A DNA stretch of 64,000 nt from Paramacrobiotus metropolitanus (Eukaryota > Tardigrada > Eutardigrada > Parachela > Macrobiotidae), in contig NW_026570453.1 of assembly GCF_019649055.1 (NCBI RefSeq), positions 1 to 64,000 of the forward strand, in the 5' to 3' direction. Below are positions 46,197 to 58,309 of this stretch, piece after piece (the stretch's first letter is position 1; the number at the start of each line of letters is the position of its first letter). The position numbers and the translations under genes are program-made. The notes under the pieces were generated by a model. The model searched no databases. It saw only the letters and a program-made list of their open reading frames with translations, and had not been told where the DNA came from.

Positions 46197-46371
46197 ACCT
46201 GCTGAGGCCAGCAGTCCCCGTACTTGCTGCCGTCACCCGCCTAGAGTGTCACATTACGGCAATACATATGGTTAAATCAGGCGCGGTACATAAGCACCAT
46301 GTTTAGGTACAACGTAAAACTCCAGCCGGCTGACGACAGCAAGTACAGGGAGGGCTCGCCTCAGCAGTTGA
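46197..46371. repeat. Imperfect inverted repeat, about 42-bp arms
   Basis: The left arm, CTGCTGAGGCCAGCAGT then CCCCGTACTTGCTGCCGTCA, pairs with GACGACAGCAAGTACAGGGA...CGCCTCAGCAG at 46332-46366, with a loop of about 90 bp. It may be a small decayed inverted-repeat transposon. Confidence 0.5.
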
Positions 46372-47269
46372 ATTTTTCCTGTACTTTATATTTACGTTTG
46401 GACTGCAGCTCATTTTATTACGGATTGTTCGACGAAAAGCATACGTTCTTCTTCTTACCCATCTCCTTCTCTTTCCATAGTTTCGCGCGAAGCGGTACAG
46501 TTGAAACCGCTGGGTTAAATTTTTAACAACTTACCCGATGTGACCGATTTTATTAAATGATTGGGGAGTTTTCATGTCCTAACTTGTGTGTAACACTTCC
46601 GTTGGCGTTAAGTGAATTTTACTGGGTGTTACGAGTTACGATTAAACGCGACTGAAATTAGGTACATACCGGAATAGCACGATCTTTTGAATTTTTGTGT
46701 CAACGCTTATCTCTTGAAATTCATAGGGGTAATGCGGCATTCATTTTTGGGACAATGGAGGGAATGGAAAGTTTAACTGAGATTTTGTTGTAATAATTTA
46801 TAAAAACCGTATCTATCTGTGCTGTTGAATGAATAAAACTTTATCAACAAATTAGACGCTAAAAGCGAACTCCGCACTTTGAATCTCTTTTCTTGGATGT
46901 TTTCGTCAATAAGTCGGCCTGTGTCAGAGTAACCGCTCGATGTGTGGCGTTCGATGTGTGTCGGCGTTGGCGCAGTGTACCGATTACACCTTTTCCATTA
47001 AGGTCGGACGAATAAAAATACAAAGATCACATTTAAGCGAAATGGCCCGGAACGAGGTGTCAAAAATGGCATACATACACTAAAACTTTCGCGCACTCCG
47101 AATCATGTTTTTGTAATACTTTATATCATTCTAAAGCTAAATGATATGTATACATTGCTCTGAAAAGCGCTTACGCGCGCAACATTCAGAAGACCATCGG
47201 AAGCCCCGACCAGCCAGCATCCCGACATCCGCTGGTGACGGTTACACGAAGCACAGCCGCGTTGGTTGC

Positions 47270-47365
47270 AACCACTGCTGCCAAATTGGCCCGCGTCCGA
47301 TCACTTCGGCCGCGTTACATTTCGGCCGCACAAGTTCACTTCGGCCAACATTCATTTCGGCCGTG
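47270..47365. repeat. Cluster of TTCGGCC words
   Basis: Four copies of CA/AC-TTYCGGCC occur at intervals of about 15-20 bp (CACTTCGGCCGCG, CATTTCGGCCGCA, CACTTCGGCCAAC, CATTTCGGCCGTG). Looser relatives occur near 47690-47730 and 54080-54290. Confidence 0.6.
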
Positions 47366-48168
47366 GCTAAGTTTTTCATGGTCAAAACCCCGCCAAAACT
47401 TTTTCCGTACGTACGCGACCACCGCAACAAAATGCACATATGCAAAGTAGTGTTTGTTGCGAAATGCGGTTTGAATGGTTATGTTCAGTAATGCCGGTGA
47501 CAGTTCCTAAAACGCTACTGATCGACCCAAAAAGCAGCTTTGTCCTGTAAAGGATCGCCATGTCACTAATCTAGCCACGGGGTTACCATTTCGGGGCGAG
47601 GAAAAAATTCCATGGGTATATGTTTGCCACAAGATGTAAGTTTTTTTGGGTTACTTCGTTTTGTGTGGTTTGTTCAATGCCTGGTGACCGAAGTGGGTGT
47701 CTTCGACCAACAGGCTTTCGGGCCGAAGTCCTACGTTCGCAACATCCAATTTAAATAATATAGACTATGAAAATATGTTAAGCCAAAACATTCATTATGG
47801 GCTAACCATTCGGCTAATGGTAACAAAAACAGTCCCCTGCGACTGCCAAAACGGTTCCAGGAAAGTTTTTGCAGTGCTCCCCAACCAACTTTACTAAAAA
47901 CGTTGACCTTTTGATCAAGCTGGTCACGGAAAAGACTTCAAGGGAAGCTGATTCTTGAGTAAATCGGTGACTTTAGAAAACTGCCAGTAGCATCATCAAT
48001 TCCAAAAACTTGCACTATATTCGGTGACACGTATGCCGTTAATAGATGCATGTTTTGTACTCGAGAATACCTTTTGTACTCAAGAATATTCTTTAAAATT
48101 TATTAATAATTAGTACGGATCCAATGTGCAGTCTGGCTACATTTGACTAGTTCTTTTATACCAGCTTT

Positions 48169-51100
48169 TTACTTTTGCAGCTGACCGCCGGTTTGTCCTG
48201 CCCACAGTGCTAAACTGTGCGCGACTAAGTTCTTTCGTGGCAATCTTTCCAACGCTGCAAAAGAAAAGGTCTTCAAATTCTGTGGTGGCGGCACTCTCCA
48301 TCTGAAAATTAATAAACAACACTGTTAATGATGGCACCGGTCTGTGTGACACCTCAATTGCCAATTAGATCAGTTTTCAGCAGAGCAAAGGGGATGTTGG
48401 AATATGGATTAGAAGTGATTTACTAGCACAGTTAGACAGCCTAAAATAACTTACTGCTTAAAACATGATAGAAATGTTTTCCAGTATGTTCCCTTCCATA
48501 ATCGTGACCTCTTGGACAGAAGGGAGATACACGACAGTATCTCAGTGTACCTCGCTTGTTGTACTGGCTTGGCCAAATCATTGAGGCGATCGAAAAATTC
48601 TAGCTGAAGGTCTTGGGAAGATCCAGCGGTAAACGAATATATGAAGTCGAAGCTGTTTACTAAGCCAGGCCAATTGTGGAAACCACATTGTTTCAAGGCA
48701 ACAGAACGGCAGATGCAATGCAAAGGATGCACAGACAACGTAACATCGAAAGCAAACAAGTTTCTTGTACCGGCGGATTCGTTGTTAGCAATCACTAGCC
48801 AGTCTAATTTGATAGACATGTAAGAAAGAATTATCGCTACCGGTTCCATGAAATCCTGCCAAAGTCCCGTTAGATAAACAACTGAGGTCCTCTTAGTCAC
48901 GAACATTTGAATACGATAGGCTAAATCGTGGGCGGATTCCCATCGATAGTAACGATGCGGTATCATAGTATCAAACAGCACGAATGGGGACTGCATGGTT
49001 ATTTTCCAGTTTGTAGAAACTCTACGGCCACAACAAAAGCAACGGTTGCAGAAATTAGCTAGGATTTTTGGGGAAAATAGCTAACCTTTGAAATAATGTC
49101 CGGTCGTAGATGTCCAGATAAGAAAATATGACAGCCAGTATCTCGAAGGATATGCTTCCGATGGCCAGCACTGGAGGTTCACGACAATCAGCGCTCTCAT
49201 TTAAGGACAGATGGCGACTAACTAGATGCTTGTGTGGAACTACGCGCAGAGTGCATATTGTGCCGCTTTTACCTATAGTACACCACAGATCCAAGGACAT
49301 CAAAATATGATTTCAAAATCGAACCAATACTTCAGTTCTGCTGCCTAAGACATCAATAATCCAACTAAAACAGTAAAGAATGTTATGCAATGATTAGAAA
49401 TTCCGTATCCTTCTCAAATCTCGAATATTTTCGATCACCCGTTCTCCACACAATTCCTTATTTTAGTTCCATACTTTAAGAGCTGGCATTTCAAGGCGTT
49501 CACTAAGGCCAGTTGTCCATGGCTGTTATGAAAATCTCACTAAGCGATACCGCTCAGTGCTGGCTAATTACGACAAGGGAAACTTTTTTCGCACTTACGG
49601 TAGATCCCTACCTGCTCTTATAAGCTGCCAAGGGTCAAAATTGTTTATCTTTAATACGTGTCTTTATGACGATGAGCCGATAACAATTTAATAAATAATC
49701 ATTATTCCTTGACTATTCTCTTTGCTTATGAAGAGACAAATATTCGGTACATAATATACGGTATACCAAGATTTGGGAGTTCGTTATTCATCCAGTTGCG
49801 CCCGGCTCAAGAAGGTATCTGGCTGTTTGCATTGCGTCTCCGCAGAAATTATAGAAAGAAATCGCTATACCGTACATCAACGTTCCTGCGATTTCTATAG
49901 ACACCATGTTTGCTCCTCGTATTAATGTAACACCAGCCTCCCTTTTTATTTGTTAATATTTGCACCAAACAACAGCAAGCTTCCAGTCATTTTGTCAAAG
50001 GAATCTATTTGACGATTTTTGTCAGTCATTCTGAGCTAATGGATGCCAAGCAAACGGATTCCATGACCCGGCTGACCGCTCGGAAAATTGATGGTGAATC
50101 GAAAAATACAGGATAGTTGCCCCTTGCTTGGGTAGCGCGTGAAAGTATTTAGTGCACTGACTGAACGTGTGTTGTTTCAGCATAAGTACCCTATCGAACT
50201 GAGGTTATCTTCAAAATAATTCTCGCGGTAATCAGCAGAACAAGCTTTACTGCCTTATCCTAATTATTTCAGTATAATCAGAAGTCAGAACCAAAACAAT
50301 TTCACGTGTTGTTGTTTGAACGAATCAATTAATTTGAAACTAAATCGGTTCGGCTTTTTTCGTTTTACCTCTTCTGCGGAAAAGCAGCCCAGGGTCGAGT
50401 AGAAATGATTGTGCTGTGAAATTCAACGTGGGAAGAAAACGTGCTACCCAAAATAACTTCTCAAAGGCGTCAGCACTCGTGAGTTGTTCGATGCGCCACT
50501 GTGCCCTCCTATTCATTGGACCACGACTCAGCAATTCCATGTTGCCGTTGATAATGGCTATCATAAGGGTTCCGGTATCTTCCAGCCAGTACACACGAAA
50601 TTTCCGAGACTGCAAACATTTTTGCATTGTCGTGGCGACCAGCGGCGCTAGCCGCACGGTCGTTTTGCGGAACGTCTGCTGTGTCACGTTTGCCACTGGG
50701 CGTACCAATCTGCGGTAGCGGTAACGCTGCTGCACACCAGACCGTTTGTCTTCGCCGATAAGAAATTCGGCGCTGCCCACACCGTCGACGCTGACTCGAA
50801 TACGCCGCAGCCACCATGAACGGTTATCCCCACCTGTACACATATGCAGCTGCAACCCGCGTGCCGGTAGCCAAACGGCTGGCTGATCGGCTCCCAGGCT
50901 GATCAGTGCCTCGCTTGGGCGCCCGGTCATCCAGCAACCGATGCTCCGCACAGCGTTCAAACAGAATCCTCCCGACTGCACAATCAGACGGTCGAACGGG
51001 ATCCATGTGCCGCTTGCTTCCCAGAAATTGGTCTTTACAAGCAAATACCCGCCCTTCATATCGAAGACATATCCGCGGATCAGAATTCCTCTGTCGCTGA

Positions 51101-51209
51101 TTATATCAACCAAGAACTCGTCATATTTCCCTTTAAAGAATGCTCCAATGCACAGATGCGGTGTAGGCATAAAATTCGGTGTCAGAAGAGGGCACGAGAA
51201 CGTAGACAT
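48169..51209 (-). CDS. F-box family protein, four exons, 575 residues, intact
   Basis: Exons 51209-50369, 49272-49086, 49021-48455 and 48301-48169 join in phase at GT-AG sites to 1728 nt. Exon 1 encodes the N-terminal domain in a diverged form (RGYVFDMKGGYLLVKTNFWE, TWIPFDRL), parallel to GRVVDVADNGL...RRREFFPF in the other copies, then an Arg-rich stretch near residues 165-215. The F-box spans the exon 2-3 junction at about residues 318-365 (ISFEILAVIFSYLDIYDRTL, then VSTNWKITMQSPF). The C-terminal 200 residues have no recognised repeats and end LALWAGQTGGQLQK. An adaptor role in an SCF ubiquitin ligase is inferred from the F-box alone. It is the only family copy here without frame breaks. 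Confidence 0.75.
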
Positions 51210-52401
51210 GGTGTAAACAACATACCTAGGAGGCTTTGTAATAACTCTTCCGTTTGCAATGATTCTGAGCAGTTAATGGTATTTTCTCCATCAATGAATA
51301 AATAATCATCTGCGTCGTTCTCTGGCACATTTGATGTGATAGTTTGAAGCTAACAAAAAAAAGGTTCTGGTTGAGTGCAGTATGATAAGATGCTTTTTGT
51401 TGGATTGAAAGTGAAAAGCCTGCGAAAATGCTAATAATTTCCCTGAACACTGAGTGCCAGAGGCAAGCTGCACTGTACTATCATTCCGGCTTGCAGTATC
51501 GTAGCGGCACAGTCTGCTTAGCCGAGGATGGGATGCCGTTAAATGTAGTACGAAGTTAATTTCGATCGATACTTAATGCGGAAGTTGGCGCAAACACGCT
51601 GCTGTAAAGCGCCGCTACGCGCTTACAGCGATGCAGTCGCTCTTGCAGCTGCAACTGTGTTGTTGGTCTGCGCCCTGCAGTTTTTTTGAATATTACATCG
51701 GTCTGCGATTAAAGTTTGGTTTAGAAAAAAAAACCCAGCATATTGCTAATTTTAATTTTTTTTGCTAATTTTAATTTTCCCCCCAGTTTACAAGAATGCG
51801 TTGTGTGCAAGCTGGTAAATCGTCAATAAGCAAAACAAACTTTCGCCTGTTTGCTATGATTTTGCTCTCCATTTTTGTTTAGCGTTTTTAGTGCCCATGT
51901 GCAAACTACAGATGCTGTCAATCTAATTATGCAGATTTGTCATATAATATCTGCTAAGTATTCGTGGAACGAAATTCTCGTGTACTAGATATGAACACTT
52001 TTATCGGAATACAGTATGTGTAACAGCGGGATCTCACTGACCGACAGTCAATTCTACCCAGTTAACCATACCGTTCTGTGTACATCGTAGTCCGTAGAGT
52101 CTATGCATTGTACAGACCCAGATTCTTTGGATGGGCGTTGATTTCATACTCATGCATCCCATTAGCACCACATGCTTTCATCATCGCTGGATTACTGATT
52201 TTCTGCAACCGTAGACATTCAGTGCCCATATTCCTTGCTTGGACACAACGATATTAAAGTCACAGTTGGTTCACACTTCACAGCGATCGATATTTTCGAT
52301 ACTACTGTATAATAGTAAAATATTGTGCCGATGAATAACCGCCAGCAAAGAATTATACTGTAACTACACCCTACAGATAGGAAAATAAACCGACTGTGCA
52401 T
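51210..52401. other. Upstream spacer of the intact F-box gene
   Basis: The promoter of the gene ending at 51209 should lie here. I see AT-rich sequence with a GC-richer patch (51590-51670, GCGCCGCTACGCGC) and no gene. Confidence 0.4.
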
Positions 52402-53516
52402 TGGCGGACCTGAGCGCAGCATTTGCCCTTGCGGGGATCAAAATTGAAAATGCAGTACTTCCCTTGTATTTTCAAGAAGCCTTAAAAATTACCCTTGTTT
52501 GCAGTTATACATATACTGTAGTAAGCTTACATACATAGATTTTTGTTCATGCAAAAATACTAGATGAAAGATTACTGTTAAAGTTAGTAGAAATGGGAAT
52601 AAAAAGTGAAACCTAAAGAAACGAGTCAGAGTTGAGTTGTTTACTGAAAAACCCCCCCATACCCATTCTACTAAAAGTATTACTATATATGGAACTGCTG
52701 ATAAAAGGTTAGTAATAACTGAAGCTCCTCAGTATGATATTTGGCCTCAAGGAAGAACGTAACCTAAGAATCCTGTTAGTATAGACAATAAAAAAATTCC
52801 CATGATTCAAGTTATTGTTAATATAAATGAATGGAAATATAGTCCGCGTCCGATATGTAAAAATATAACAAAAAAGAATAGGGAGGCTCCATTAGCGTGA
52901 ATAAGACGAATAAACCATCCGTAATTTACATCTCGTATAATATGGTCAATACATGGAAAGGCTAAGGAGATGTCAGAAGAATAATGTATAGCTAAGAAAA
53001 CACCTCTTAAGATTTGAATGGTTAAACAAGTTCCAAGTATTGAACCAAAGTTTCAGAAATGTGTAATATTAGAGGGAGCTGGTAAGTCAATTAAAGAAGC
53101 ATTTAAAGTTTTTAGAATTGGTGTGGTTTTTAATTTTCTCATTAGTTTAGTTCTTGCTTTAATGGGGTTTTTATCTTTCTTCTAATTTTGTGTATCTTCA
53201 GTTTTTTTTGTGTATAAATGTGCCTAGTACACGTTATTTGTACAAGACGGTAGGGTTTCAGTTTGTATGAGCTCGCACGTTGGAGAAATGACGGGTTTTC
53301 GTTTAACCCCGTTTCATGGTTCGGGCATATAGAAACCATTTCTGAAGTTTTAAAGACGTTGCAAAGTTTTGATTCTTTATGACGACACTTCCATAAAAAG
53401 ATGTGTACGAAGAACAATTGAAAAAGATAATGGCTGCTGGTGCATGACGGTAATTAATCGACTAACCATAAGCTGCGCTCCGGTCTGACTATGCACGCCA
53501 TAGTGCATTTTCCTAG
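52402..53516 (+). mobile_element. Helentron-like element (HINE) carrying mitochondrial cytochrome b
   Basis: The 5' end, T^TGGCGGACCTGAGCGCAGC, carries a subterminal repeat (52407-52420) that complements GCTGCGCTCCGGTC (53472-53485) at 13 of 14 bases. The 3' end has a perfect 6-bp hairpin (ACTATG-CACGC-CATAGT, 53488-53504), 8 nt, then CTAG (53513-53516). These match the ends of the elements at 38490-39958, 53513-62264 and 63295-63536. Between the ends lies a mitochondrial fragment (52534-53142). It abuts the next element 3'-end to 3'-end, sharing CTAG in a palindrome. The 5' end is less certain than the 3' end. Confidence 0.55.
52534..53142 (-). pseudogene. cob: Nuclear copy of mitochondrial cytochrome b, N-terminal 203 codons
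   Basis: Read with the invertebrate mitochondrial code, the minus strand from ATG at 53142 gives an uninterrupted cytochrome b frame. It includes [54 protein letters not shown] and [17 protein letters not shown], and fades after FLHEQKS at 52534. Four in-frame TGA codons stand at Trp positions, so it cannot be translated as nuclear code. About 54% of the usual 370-380 residues is present, with no frame break. The sequence just before ATG may be the nad6 tail, the usual neighbour. It is a NUMT, apparently recent, inside a Helentron-like element. Confidence 0.93.
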
Positions 53517-54688
53517 GAAAATGCACCGATTGGTTCATTGGCAGACCGGAGCGCACCTTTTGCTTTCTCGGGTGGCTTAGCAGCGCGCCTCAGTTTTGGC
53601 TTGTTATATAAGTTTTTGCTTTTTTGTTTGCTTAAAAAATAAGGTGTAGAACAAAACGGAGTGCATTTGTGAATCGCTTTAAACAGCAGGCTGCCTTTTA
53701 TAGTATTTTTGAAATTTCTGAGATACGACACATAAAAATGGTAACTACGGTAAATGGACGGAAACCAAACAGCCGCAGCTTTTGTTGCACAACAAAAGCT
53801 AGCCGGGCCTAATTTTTCAAATGCATGCATGCAAAACGGTTTTTAAATCCCTGTAATATTACGCATTTTTATCAGCAAAATGTTATAAACGATATTAGAA
53901 ATTAAGTACTTCTTACGCGGGAAAGTCCGACAAATCCGGGCACACAAAATGGCTACCCAGAAACGGCAAATATCGTTCTGATAGAAATACGTTCCATTGT
54001 TTGTGTAGCCGTCAAAAGAGTTTGTGCATTTTATCGTGCATTTTTCGCGAGTAATTACGGCCGTTTTACATTTGATCACACGCGATCATTTCGGTTAATC
54101 TTCATTTCGACTGGTGCTCATTTCGGCTAGCTTTCAATTCAGCGACTGCTCATTTATGTGACAAATGTTCTTAGTTTTTTTTTCTGGTGTTTTCTGATGT
54201 TTCTACGCTTGTCTACGCTTTATTTTTGCATAAATTTTCTTCGAAAAAGCTTCGGTCTCCGCCGCAAACTTCGGTCGAAATCAGCACAGTCTAAATGTTA
54301 GCGGCCAAATAGTAATTGGAAAGGTGCCGAATTAAATAGCACGTACATACCGTAATTACCGAATTCGTGGCACTTCTTTGATTAGATCACCCCCTTAAAA
54401 CACACCTACAGTCCTGTCAAGGGCGTTCGAACTGCTTCCCACCCAGTGCCACAGGTTCGATGATTAAGGCATTCGCTACACGCCAGTACACTGCGCTGAT
54501 TTCCGTAAATTCTGATTTGCGGACATGGCGCTAGCCGTGGATAGTTTCAGTTTCTGAGCACGGATTCAAATAAGGCACCCGTGCGGTAGTCCATGGCACC
54601 GCTGCTAAATAAGACTTTCATTTTCAAAAACTGGTTGGTTAATTTTCATTCATTCTCGAGTGGCCACGACCAATGCGCCTGTCCCAAT

Positions 54689-54839
54689 GTACAAGCTTGT
54701 CCGGTAATTTCTTACGTAAAGGTACAAACAGCACATATTTAGCGCTGAGTTTGCCCAATGGCAATTGCCACTACACTACGTCGTAAATTTGTGTATTTCG
54801 CTGTATTGATTCGTAAGAAATTACCGGACAAGCTTGTAC
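54689..54839. repeat. Perfect 28-bp inverted repeat, 95-bp loop
   Basis: Arms 54689-54716 and 54812-54839 are exact complements (GTACAAGCTTGTCCGGTAAT...). They lie inside the Helentron-like element at 53513-62264. Confidence 0.9.
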
Positions 54840-55226
54840 CTGTTTTAGTACATGTCCCAGTGTGGTTAGTTAAGGAAGGCGTTGAGTGTTTCATATTGGT
54901 CTTAGTTCTCCCCGAGCTGTGGATTACACATTTTTTGAGTTACGCTACAACAGCTACTGTGAGTCAATGGGGCTTTGTTTTCTGTATTATTGTAGCCGCG
55001 TAACGAAAAGGCACTACAATCAAGTCACACCGCTGCGTGCTTCCTTTTTTCCTTCGCTCACGTTAAGCTTGGCTATCCCAAACTCCTACAAGTATGGTTA
55101 TCATCCCACCAGGTTTTGGAGACGGAATGTAATGGAACTGTGAACAAACAGGAACTTGTAGGCTACAAGTTCATCCATATACTTCGAATACTGCCTTATA
55201 TGGGCTCCCCTTATATTACTCTCCCT

Positions 55227-55842
55227 CAGGGGCTCCACGAGACCCCTGACGACCTCGGGACATTTTTTTAGAGCAAATCTGACCTCGGGATAATTTTCAG
55301 CGCATTTTTCTGATATAAAACCATTTCTCAAAATTTTTTCGGAAGAAAAAATTTCTGACTACCAGGGCCCACGCCCCTCAAATACCTTGGGCGGTTGCAA
55401 TGGCGGCACAAAAACATCTTTTATTTTGGCCTTTTGAACACTTTTTCTAGGTAAATCGATATCGCTGATTCTGAATATGTTGTCAGAAAAATTGTTTTAG
55501 TTATACGAAGAAGAATTTTAAGTTTTAAAATTTTTTGGATTGATTTCATAAAATTTTGTTTTATCGAAAAAATATTATTTTCTTCAGAATTAAACCATTT
55601 TCTGATAGCATATTCAGAATCAGCGATATCGATTTAAATAGAAAAAGTGTTCAGAAGGCCAAAATAAAAAGATATTTTTGTGGCGCCATTGCACTTCCAA
55701 GGTATTTGAGGGCGTGTAACTGGTAGTCGAAATTTTTTCTTCGAAAAAAATTTTGAAAATGGTTTCTATATCAGAAAAATGCGCTGAAAATTATCCGGTC
55801 AGACTCTAAAAAATGTCCGAGTCGTCAGGGGTCTCGTGGAAT
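55227..55842. mobile_element. Foldback (long inverted-repeat) element
   Basis: Arms of about 250-270 bp (55234-55503 and 55590-55840) are imperfect reverse complements, starting TCCACGAGACCCCTGACGAC. They include matching blocks such as GATAATTTTCAGCGCATTTT, CAAATACCTTGG and ATCGATATCGCTGATTCTGA. The flanks CTCTCCCT and CTCTACCT fit an 8-bp target duplication with one mismatch. The unoccupied site is preserved in the right arm of the host element (62000-62030). Confidence 0.8.
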
Positions 55843-56105
55843 TCTCTACCTATCTGGGCTCCCGGCTAGTTAGCAATACCCGTCAAATTAAATTTATCGG
55901 ATTTATAGCAGAACCCTTTTCTACTTCTTTCAACCAGATTTACCAGTGAGCATCTTCACGGTCCATTTAACAAAGTTAAAAAAATTTTAGAAAGATTTTG
56001 AATCTGTCGTCCATGCAACCTGAGCACTTTGACACAACCTAAATGCTACAAAAGTACTGGCAAAATAAGCATTTTAAATAAATCAAAATTTTCAGTGAGT
56101 CATAA

Positions 56106-56360
56106 TGATATATGATGTATGTTACTACATACTCATAACGCAAAAACCGATTCCTAATGAGACTTTACTTCCAAGATGTTCCTAACTCGAATGAATCGTC
56201 GTGGTTTTGCAAGAACATACAAGCTATGAAATATGCATAAGAAATCATCATTGCAAAGATATCAGTTCAAACGTGACATAAACAACAAACTGTTGCATAA
56301 CCGGCTACATCACTCACAAGAGTATCGGTAGCACTACAGGTGATTACTCATCACACAGCA
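56106..56360 (-). repeat. 3' LTR of Gypsy element 3
   Basis: 255 bp. It differs from 61679-61933 only by a few bases around CGCAAAAACCGATTCC. Confidence 0.95.
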
Positions 56361-56473
56361 CCCGTATCTTAAGAACTTTGGTCACCAGACAAAGTGACAA
56401 CAACAGGAAACATAGACAGTGAATCAAAATGAGCAAGTACAATAATCACAAATAAGCAAACAATACAAGTATA

Positions 56474-58229
56474 TTAAGGCGATGAACTGCGGATAGCACG
56501 GTTCCGGAGTGTCCGGATAACGGGTCGATGATCATCATCTTCCATTGGCGACGGGGGCTCGTGCGCAGGAGTGGATGGTACAACGGCGTCGCGCTCAATA
56601 TCGTCCTTCAGCTCCGGATCCACGGCTTCCATCGGGATGCTCCACTGCGAATCAGAATCGCCATTAAGGTCGGCGTCAGTTAACGGTTGCGTGAATAGTT
56701 TCAAACGCTTTACGTGTACAGTCAATACACGTTTTCCGCGTTTGTTACGAATGGATTCAATTTCATAATTTAATTTTGACACGCGGTTTACAATTCGGTA
56801 AGGACCAAAATAACACATCCGTATGGGAGGTACACATCCCAATCTTTCTGGTTATCGCTTACGTACAAGCTGAGCATTACAGCTAGTATTTTATTGAACG
56901 CTTCTGTCAACCCGTTGCAAGCCGGGTTGTAGGCAGTAGTGTTTAGATGTCGTACCTGACACATTTCTGTGACACCTTTTACAACTGCTGACAGAAAAGG
57001 ACCACCTTGGTCAGATAACATTTTTGCCGGCGCACCATGTCGCAGAATAATTTGTAACACAAGGAAATTCGCAACTGCACCAGCAGTCTGTGCCGGAACT
57101 GCTTTTGTTTCAACATACTTGGTCAAGTAGTCTGTACACACAATTATGTACTTATTACCTTTGGATGTGACAGGCAACGGGCCAAAACATCAATGCCTAT
57201 CATCTCAAATGCTGTACCCACCGGGATACTTTCAATTAAACCACCCGGTTTTTCTTTATTCACTTTCCGAAACTGACAGTGTTCACAACCACGTACATAC
57301 TTACGTACATGGTCACGCATGCGCGGCCAGTAGTACCGTGAGCGCAATCTGTTATATGTGCGCCAAAAGCCAAGATGACCGGACGTCATTTCATCGTGGC
57401 AAGCATGCAAAATTTGACGTCTCAGGTGTGTTGGCACAACCAACAACAACACTTCTTCTCCGTCTACGAGAGCGATTCGGTATAATACATTACCGCGAAG
57501 ACAATAACGTACAGTATCTTTACCGACTGCACCAGCTGTCATCCGTGATACTATACGAGTAATTTGCTCATCTAGCCGCTGCTCTGCGCACATGTCAGCG
57601 GAAGCGGTCATGGCCACTAGCATATCGAAGTCAACATCAGCTGAGTCGGCGGCTTCAACAGGATGCCGCGACAACGCATCAGCATTCTGATGTTTTTTGC
57701 CACTACGATAGACTATAACAAAGTCGTATTCCTGCAGATATACTGCCCACCGGCTCAACCGGCCGGCCAGCACTCGTCGCGACATTAGCCAACATAAGGC
57801 GCAATGGTCGGTGACGACACGGAAACATTTACCATGCAAATACGGACGCAGTTTTTTAATACACCATACAACAGCAAGACACTCTTGCTCGGTCACTGAA
57901 TAGCGCGATTCCGCTGCACTAAAGTTTTTGCTAACATAAGCCAAAACACGTTCACCGACGTCAGTTTTTGATATCAAGCACGCCCCTATGCCTAGAGCGC
58001 TCGCATCTGTGTGCAGTTCTAACTCAGCTGCCGGGTCGTAATGAGTCAGCACAGGAGAGCTTATCAATGCTGACTGCAGCGCTGCGAAAGCTCGATATTG
58101 TTCATCCGACCAGATAAACTGTTCACTTTTACGTGTGAGACGCACCAGCGGCTCAGCAATGGCAGCAAAATTACGCACAAAGCGACGGAAATAAGAACAA
58201 AGACCCAAGAAAGATTTAACATCAGTCAC
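56474..58229 (-). pseudogene. Gypsy element 3 RNase H-integrase, broken
   Basis: Frame 58229-57144 holds RNase H (LHTDASALGIGACL, VTDHCALCWL) and the integrase zinc region (CHDEMTSGHLGFWRTYNRL, CEHCQFRK), ending at FEMIGIDVL. After a frame change, 57177-56788 carries CTDYLTKYVE, SDQGGPFLSA and AYNPACNGLTEAFN, the catalytic core. A second change leads to 56842-56474, the C-terminal domain (CYFGPYRIVNRVSKLNYEIE, VHVKRLKLF) and an acidic tail. Confidence 0.88.
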
Positions 58230-58309
58230 ATTTTCTGGTACAGGGTAATTAACAATAGCCTGTAATTTGTCCGGGTCAGGGCTTATGCCGGTTTTGTCAA
58301 CAATATGAC

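Larger units (their letters stand above)
45721..48168. other. 2.4-kb spacer without recognised gene
   Basis: No coding region is supported. It holds an imperfect inverted repeat (46197-46371) and a cluster of TTCGGCC words (47270-47365). The open frames inside it (45892-46116, 47141-47491) have no motif, and the second simply follows the repeated words. Confidence 0.5.

Noticed and set aside
46197-46371. tRNA or small structured RNA
   Set aside because: The hairpin has an overlong loop and no cloverleaf; a decayed inverted-repeat element is simpler.
47141-47491. 116-residue reading frame
   Set aside because: It runs through the TTCGGCC word cluster and shows no domain or conservation.
52534-53142. 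Functional nuclear cytochrome b or contamination by an organelle contig
   Set aside because: In-frame TGA codons prevent nuclear translation, and the fragment is only the N-terminal half, embedded between nuclear transposon ends.
53142-53417. 91-residue minus-strand frame upstream of cytochrome b
   Set aside because: Its end may be the mitochondrial nad6 tail, but the rest shows no nad6 similarity I can support.
53513-53830. 105-residue minus-strand frame starting in the Helentron-like element
   Set aside because: It reads across the element's 3' terminal structure and has no recognised motif.
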